Assembly (NCBI GenBank): GCA_028551475.1 | Contig: CM052357.1 | Span: 28,975,745 to 29,039,744, forward strand | Source of the DNA: Casuarina equisetifolia | Lineage: Eukaryota > Streptophyta > Magnoliopsida > Fagales > Casuarinaceae | DNA length: 64,000 nucleotides | Reading direction: 5' to 3' | Part shown: positions 57,650 through 64,000 of the stretch, one piece after another | How positions within the stretch are numbered: the first letter of the stretch is position 1 | Layout of the letters: each line of letters opens with the position of its first letter | Notes under the pieces: model-generated | Seen by the model: the letters and a program-made list of their open reading frames with translations, nothing else | What the model was told of the DNA's origin: nothing | Database searches by the model: none | Translations under genes and position numbers: made by a program

Positions 57650-60600
57650 ATGGTAGGCACACAGAGAATCATCGTCTTTATCTTCGTCTTCCTTTCGGCG
57701 ATTCTCTTCCTGCCTCAGCCCTCCCTCGGCAAACAGCAATGCAAGGCATGGCTGGTCCAGTCGATCCCCACCGACATGACGGAACTCCATCTCGTCCCCG
57801 GCGTCCTCTCCACCGGTTTGTTTCTTCTCACTGAAAATGCGTTCTTTCCGGTTTGGTTGAACTGAACGACTCTTACTTGGTGTTGTGGTTTTGACAGCGG
57901 ATGTGTTCCAGTGGTTGGCGGGGAACTCCACGCTCACGCTGGACGTGACGGCTCAGTACTGGCAGCTGCTTGCGCAGCCAGATAACCCTCAGTCGGGGGA
58001 TTACGGATACTCTGCAGCTCAGATGGAGGAGTTCGGTGCTTACGTAGGTGCGGAGGTTTTCCTAGCCATAGCAGACGCTGGTGATCGCAAAGTCAGTGTT
58101 AGGTGCGAATTGCTACAAAATTTTTGGTGTTGTTAATCAGAATGCAACTTATTAATATGATAGGAGATAGGATCTGCCATGCCGGAATTTATAATCTTCA
58201 AATACTTTGTCAAGTGGAGTATATTTTCAAGATATTTGAAAACTGATCTGAAAACAAATGTTTCCCCAGTTGTTTGAGAAACAAAAAGGTGGAAACCTGT
58301 TTAGAAACCAGGGTTCAATCTGAATTTGTTAGCTTTTGTAGCTCTGTAACAGTGGGGCAATAACCATTTTTGAAGTCGTCTATACTAATACAAGTAAAAT
58401 ATCAACTTAGGACTATGGTTTAATTTTTTTGTGTTATTTCAAATGGAAGAACTTTAGGTTTCACTACTCATTATGCCATCATTACACACTATTAGGCTAC
58501 TGTCAAACTCGGGAGTTTATCCAGACTACACAGAAGAAGCAATCGAGCTTGCCGCAGGGAGGCCAACTGTGAAGAATGTGACTTTGTTACTGAGCAAATG
58601 GTGGGGGACTGGCATCATCCATACAAAAGTTTGGATATCGGATCATCGAGATGTATATATTGGATCTGCAAACAATGACTGGAAGTCTCTCACACAGGTA
58701 TTCTTCCCCTAAATGAGGTTTTTGATTTGTCTTGTAAGCCCAGAAAAAGGCATGAGCGCTTATTTTCGCTGGGATCAAGCATTTAGTGTAAACAGTAGAG
58801 ATAAAAGTTGATTCCTTTGCTGATTTTTGAATGAAAGGTAGTGATAGAAGTTGGTTTTGTTACTGGCTAAGGGGTTTTCTACTGTATCATAAAAATGTAT
58901 CCTAATTGCTGAAATTGCTGAATGGACACAGGTGAAGGAACTTGGAATATATCTTGCTGGTTGTCCAAAAATAGCAAAGATTGTTGAGACCTACTTTAAC
59001 AACCTGTGGAAACTTTCAACTCTTGATTCTACAGCTTACACAAGAAAGGTGTGGGATGAAGAGTGGCAGATAAATAGATTAGTTCCCTGCTGGTCACATT
59101 TCATTGACCCTAAAGCGAGGTGCAGGTACATAGATAGTTCTTTCTAGAAATCATGTATCAGTTGTGACCTTTGTAACTGATTTTATATTTTGATATCTCT
59201 GCCTGAAGTGCCTGGAATTATGCCATTTGTTTATTGCCCCAGTGTCACACCCCTTCTATGTATTCCTTGCTTTTGCAGTTCCACTATGACTTCCAATATT
59301 TCAGCAAATGTTTATTACTCTTTTCTGGTCTTGAGGTTACCATTAGGAAGAGAATGATGCATTTGTGTAATTAGTTCAACCGTGGTCAACTTTTTTTTTT
59401 TCTTCACCGTAGTAGGCATCTTAGAAAAACTGTTTTTAGCGATCAATTGAACAAATGCCCCTTGGGTTTGATTATTTTCGGAAGCCTTGAGAACCATCAA
59501 TCTTTGCAATAAATTATCTCATCTGTAGCTAATAGATATGATCATTGTCTTTGATTAACTCTTTGAGTGAGCAATACATAAGATGTTTGGGCATCCACGC
59601 CAATTGTCGTCCATTCTCTCATAAATGAAAATTGTTTGCCAGTATAATTGTTTTAATCTATAGCTTATAAAAGTATTAAAGTAGTCTGAGATGTTTATTC
59701 TTATAACCCCTTTTGAGCAATGTTGTTGCTAAACGACTCTGTTTCAGTTTGCTACCCTCTCGACAAGCCAGGCCCTTAAGCCATCTTATCACCATTTTGT
59801 GATCACATAACAAAGGGAAGATGCATAAAAATTCTAGGATGCCATTTAACTTATAAGATGTTACTCCCTTTAACTTATGAATTGTAAGTCTTAGGAGATA
59901 TATGTAATGGGATAGAGCAGCAACTATGAGGAGAGATATGCTTTGATAATAGCCTAGTAGTCTCGCGTTCAAAGTGCTCTAAAAATGGGCTAGGTTTAAA
60001 ACCACCTTTATAGCTGCCTTGATGGAAGGGTCCCAGCCTACAAATTGCTCAAGCCTTAGGAGAACCTACAAATATAACAACACCAATTAGTAAACACATA
60101 ATGTTTTATCTAATTAGGCCTTGTGGCATTTTCAATTTATTTTCAGTTATTAAGAATCAAAAGGCACTTAAACTGCTTTAGGTATTCTGTTGTTGTAAGG
60201 AATGTTTTGCCATGTTGCGTTTGTGACTGGATTGCCATTTTTGTTTACTCTTGTTGTCAGCCTTGGCAAGAAGTATATTAAGCAAACTTTATTTTTTCAA
60301 TTAACTACATGTAGATGTACCATTACAGGTCACCTCTTCCTCGATATGTGGATACTCCCCACGTACCCGACTATCCTGTATTGTCAGATCCCTACAAATT
60401 TGAGTTGTCAATTGAAACTCCTGGAATCAATGGTTCAACTTTGAAGCCATATTTCAACTATCTTTCTTTTGCCCCTCCAGAGGTAATTTAGCTATCCCTC
60501 TTCTAGCTAAGCTCATGTTTCTGGCATTCCCTGCAATGTCTAAGCAGTCTTTTTGGAATATGTACCATGTATAAACAATTGACAAACTTAGCACTCAGAA

Positions 60601-62224
60601 TTCATATAAGAACTATTGATTACAAAACTGAAATTGCTTCGTTTGTAGGACTATTGACTTCCAATATATTGTTGAAGTCCACTAATGTTGAAAAGAAAAG
60701 TAAGAGAATAGATATTTAGTCATTTCACATCCCTTGGACAAGAAATTACATGAGCCTGATCCAATTAATTCAAGATGTCTTATTAACTAGAAGTTGATTG
60801 GTGATATTAGCCATACCATTTAGTTAATAAGATTGGTTTGTAAAAGGAGTGATATCATTACCGATCTTCTTGCTTCTTAGGTGTTTGTTTTGCGCTTTGG
60901 ACCTGTTCTCTTCTTTTCATTATAGCTAAAGGTGGTCTTTAATCTTTTTGTAAGACAGAAAAAGTCCTTCTAAAAATGGTAGAACTGATGTATTAATCAT
61001 CATTGCAGTTATTGTTTGGCACAAACCAAGCTGATTTGCAGGCATGGGTGGACGCAATTAAATCTGTCAAATTTGGAGGGACTGTTAGGATGAGTACCAT
61101 GGACTGGCTTGGTCAATCCGAATATACGACTCCAACAATTTATTGGTCATCCCTTTCCTCAGCAATATCTGAGGTAATTTCTTATGTTATTGTTTTGTAT
61201 TTGTGAGATAGTTGTTAAGAGCTTCAGCCATGATAGAATACCATCTTAAAATGATAATAGAATAATGAGTATTGATATGATATTTCTAAGAGTGAATCTA
61301 TGGCCAAAATGCTTTAAGGTAATATCCATTAGGAGATTAACGTACATAAAATAAACATAAAAGAATGTTGAGAATTCATATAGTTCAAGGTAGACAAATC
61401 TCAACGTCCACAAGAGCAGCAATCTATTACCACTGGGAACTTCACACACCATGGAGTCGCTAAAAGATTTCCCCTATCTTGCAGTTCTCTCTCTTTTTGG
61501 CTGTTGGTTATTATAATGACTTAACAAAGGATACGGCATACATAGGATTTTCCAAAATCTCATACTTACATTGCCAATGTGAGAAAACCCTTGACTGACA
61601 AAATTATCATTTTACCTCTACCCTTAATTTTGACTCCATAACTAACAATATCCTAACATGTATATCAAGACTTCACTAAGAGACTGCTTGAGACATTATT
61701 TATTCTCCATATTCATATTTAATAAACCCTTCCATATCTCAATGTTCTATAGTCTCACAAGATAATGTTTATACTAGGTTATCTTCTCTAAGAATGCAAC
61801 CGTGAAGTTACTGGTAGGATATTGGACTCATTCAATCAGCAACACCGATCAGTATCTTAATGCTCTCCTCTACTCTAATGTTCTCTGCTCTTCTTCAAAG
61901 TACAACCACTGTGGCGGCAAAGTTGAGGTCAGATACTATGTTGTTCCAGGTTATAAGAAGACAGGACCTGCCAAATTCCCCAATGGCACAAGTACAGGAA
62001 ACATATACCCTGGTTATACTAGAGTCAACCATGCAAAATACGCTGTTAGTGATACTGTAGCCCACATTGGCACAAGCAACCTTGTATGGGACTACTTCTT
62101 CTCGACTGCCGGTGTCAGCTTTGGGACACACAACCCTGCCATTATTTATCAACTGCAAGAAGCCTTCGATGCCGACTGGAACTCACCCCATGTTGTTCCT
62201 GTCAAAACTTTACAGGATTCTTAA
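57650..62224 (+). CDS. PLD3/PLD4-like phospholipase-D-fold enzyme, copy D (intact)
   Basis: Seven exons: 57650-57815, 57898-58102, 58496-58697, 58932-59125, 60329-60482, 61009-61173 and 61778-62224. All are GT-AG and sum to 511 codons (510 residues; animal PLD3 is about 490). Signal peptide or signal anchor about 1-27 ([17 protein letters not shown]). First catalytic motif HTKVWISD (His166, Lys168, Asp173), followed by the PLD3-type [19 protein letters not shown]. Second motif NHAKYAVSD (His447, Lys449, Asp454), then [12 protein letters not shown]. Sequons NST, NVT, NGS, NAT and NGT suggest a glycosylated lumenal or secreted protein. The animal relatives are lysosomal 5' exonucleases of single-stranded nucleic acids and act on lysosomal lipids. 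The plant substrate is unknown. This is the only undamaged copy of the four here. Confidence 0.93.
59126..60328. other. expanded intron 4 of copy D
   Basis: The intron is 1203 bases here and 1275 in copy C (54015-55289), against 154 in copy A. The extra roughly 1.05 kb is homologous between C and D. It has tRNA-promoter-like bits (TAGTAGTCTCGCGTTCAAAGTGC near 59950), but I cannot prove a SINE. Confidence 0.5.
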
Positions 62225-63434
62225 GCTGCTTCATGGTGATAAAGCCCCCCACGAATGGTTTACAGTTAGAGCATAAAGAAGGTGATTTACAGTACCCCTT
62301 ACCCCTTCCAAATGACTGTAGGAAAGCTTGATAATGTGTCCCTGGATAGGATCATAAAGCCTGGAACTCGTGGTTCATCATAAAGTCATAATAATATGAA
62401 TTTGACGGCATGGGACCTCATTTTGGTCCTTTTTTTTTTTTTTCTTTTTTTAGTAGTAAACTAGCATATTGAATTTCAAACGACAATGGTTGCAACAGAG
62501 TTGGCACATAATAAACTTGAAATGTTCTTTTTGGTTTGTGTTAAAAAAATATACACAAATCCTACAGCAAACACATATAAGGCACAACAAAAATCTCATG
62601 TGGATCAAAATGAAACTATCCAATACGTCCATGGAGAAGCAATACTTCCATTACTTGGAAATTTCCTGCAATCGCTAAGAGTTGCCAGAGAATTTTTCTT
62701 TTTTGATTAACTAATATGATGGTTTATTAAATAATTCAGTTGGTTATGGTTTACCAAATAATTCAGTTGGGAATAGACACTATCTCGACATTGGGTGTGT
62801 CCCTGAGTATGTGTTTTTTAAAATTATAAGCAAGTTGAGGAAAATCCTAATTGACAAAATTATCATTTGCCCACACATAAAATTTTTATTTTACCCATAA
62901 ATTTTACATCATACCCAACAATGTCAAATGTTAGTCAAGGACATGTTTGAACCATCTGGGATCTTTTCTTCAAATAACTCAGCTTATTGAAATTTCTTAA
63001 GACAAGACCTTCTTAGTTTCGCCTTTTTTTACCATGCAATGCTTATTTTAAAGATTTAAAAATGCATATATATTACGTAGGATTTGTCATTTTAACAATC
63101 ACATGATTTTATTTTGAAATTTTTTTATTTAATAAATCTTGAATAAACACTGATTCTAACAAGTCGATATAAAATAATCAAAAATTGCAAATCAATAATT
63201 AGTGGAAACAAAAGTCATATAACCAGGGAAGCTGAATATTTGAAAAAAAAAAAAAAAAAAAACTTCCTAAGCCCAAGTCAAGCCCGGTAGAGAACAGAGC
63301 AACCGGCCACTCCGCCATACGACGTAGTTTGGCCCCATGAGGGTTCTGCTTTGAAAGCCGAAGCTCGAGTTAGCAGAGACTCTGGCAAAGGGGAGGCAAA
63401 GAAGAGGCAAAGAAGACCGTAGAGAGAGTGGAAG
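62225..63434. other. intergenic: PLD-like 3' region and CHY promoter
   Basis: AT-rich, with a T-run at about 62430 and an A-run at about 63243-63262. No gene recognised. The last 170 bases turn GC-richer and form the proximal promoter and leader of the next gene. Confidence 0.5.
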
Positions 63435-64000
63435 ATGCAGCGCTTGAAAGGTTTGGTGGGTTTGAGGAGGGGTTCGTTTCAGAGAGAGGGATTTCTCTCT
63501 CTTTCTCAGCAGAGAGGCTTTTCTGCTCAGCCAAACTATGCTCAAAACGATAATGTTGAAGACCAGGTCAATCTCTCATTATCAATCTTTACTTCAGTTG
63601 CATAATGTATGCTTGTCGTCAGTCTGCTAGTATGCTTGTGCTGACGATAATAAAGCTTCGGAGGCTTTTATGTTTATGCCCGTTTATTCTCTACAATGGT
63701 TGTGCATTTGTTTCTAAGGTGAAGCCCCGTTATTGGTGTTGTTTTGCTAATCTCAAAGTTCTGTAATTTGGGTCTAATTTCAGGTTTTCGTTCAAGGAAG
63801 AGCTAGGTCGAGAGCTGCCATTCTCAACAGACCTTCTGCTCTTAATGCTCTCACTACTTCAATGGTGTTTTTTGCTACATTTTCTCCGTTTCCCATCAGT
63901 TTCTCCATTAGACTGTTTGTTCATTTTATTTGTTCCCTCAGTACTTATTCGGTACATTGGTGTAATGGAGTTGTTTTTCTATTGCAGGCGGCTCGGCTTA
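63435..64000 (+). CDS. 3-hydroxyisobutyryl-CoA hydrolase-like protein, mitochondrial (5' part)
   Basis: Three exons visible: 63435-63566, 63784-63864 and 63988 to beyond the window end, all phase 0 and GT-AG. An Arg/Ser-rich N-terminus (MQRLKGLVGLRRGSFQ ... QQRGFSAQPNYA) fits a mitochondrial targeting peptide. It is followed by VFVQGRARSRAAILNRPSAL and NALTTSM-AARL, the start of the crotonase-fold domain in the plant CHY family (ILNRPSALNAL is the first conserved block). The enzyme class hydrolyses 3-hydroxyisobutyryl-CoA in valine breakdown, or acts as an inactive homologue. The oxyanion-hole and catalytic residues lie outside the window, so activity cannot be judged. Confidence 0.9.

Noticed and set aside
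62486..62710. Seventy-codon ORF downstream of copy D
   Set aside because: Short, AT-rich, overlaps another frame on the other strand, no recognisable protein feature.
1..64000. CRISPR arrays, operons, tRNA or rRNA genes
   Set aside because: Nothing of this kind was seen; the window is plant nuclear DNA with spliced genes and no array-like spaced repeats.

Overview
This is nuclear DNA from a flowering plant, probably a eudicot. Coding regions are split by GT-AG introns, intergenic DNA is long and AT-rich, and every recognised gene is a plant family: class II KNOX, early nodulin-like, TM9SF/EMP70, NPH3/NPY and CHY hydrolase. Exon borders below were set by eye from splice consensus, reading-frame phase and family knowledge. 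No alignment or transcript evidence was available.

Layout. 1-222: 3' end of an unidentified small gene. 1693-5910 (-): KNAT3-like class II KNOX homeobox gene, five exons. 6.25-18.3 kb: about 12 kb with no recognisable gene, with two GC-rich islands. 18327-18953 (-): GPI-anchored early nodulin-like protein, preceded on the + strand by a tandemly repeated hairpin. 20525-20827 (+): 100-residue single-membrane-span protein of unknown function. 21403-25186 (-): intact TM9SF (nonaspanin) gene, seven exons. 22.74-35.66 kb: a tandem segmental duplication. Its second unit carries a TM9SF copy cut off after exon 6 (lumenal domain only, frame still open). Each unit has a gag-only retroelement relic, and unit 1 gained a 523-bp solo LTR. 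39754-44990 (+): NPY-type BTB/NPH3 gene, four exons. 46.4-62.2 kb (+): tandem array of PLD3/PLD4-type phospholipase-D-fold genes. 63435-end (+): 5' end of a mitochondrial 3-hydroxyisobutyryl-CoA hydrolase-like gene.

The most unusual locus is the PLD3-like array. Copy D (57650-62224) is intact: 510 codons after splicing 7 exons, secretory N-terminus, both HxK motifs. Copy A has lost its ATG, the first catalytic His and its frame, and its exon 4 is split by a complete 326-bp TRIM retrotransposon with 114-bp LTRs and a 5-bp target duplication. Copy B is an orphan exon 1 with a stop. Copy C has an in-frame TGA just before the first HKD motif and a one-base deletion before the second. All copies keep the same exon lengths, so the array records recent amplification followed by decay to a single apparently functional gene. 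The animal homologues are lysosomal 5' exonuclease and lipid-transfer enzymes; I know of no assigned role for this plant branch.

The neighbouring genes belong to unrelated pathways (leaf and secondary-wall transcription, cell-surface signalling, Golgi/endosome trafficking, auxin-dependent organogenesis, valine catabolism). I see no operon-like organisation.
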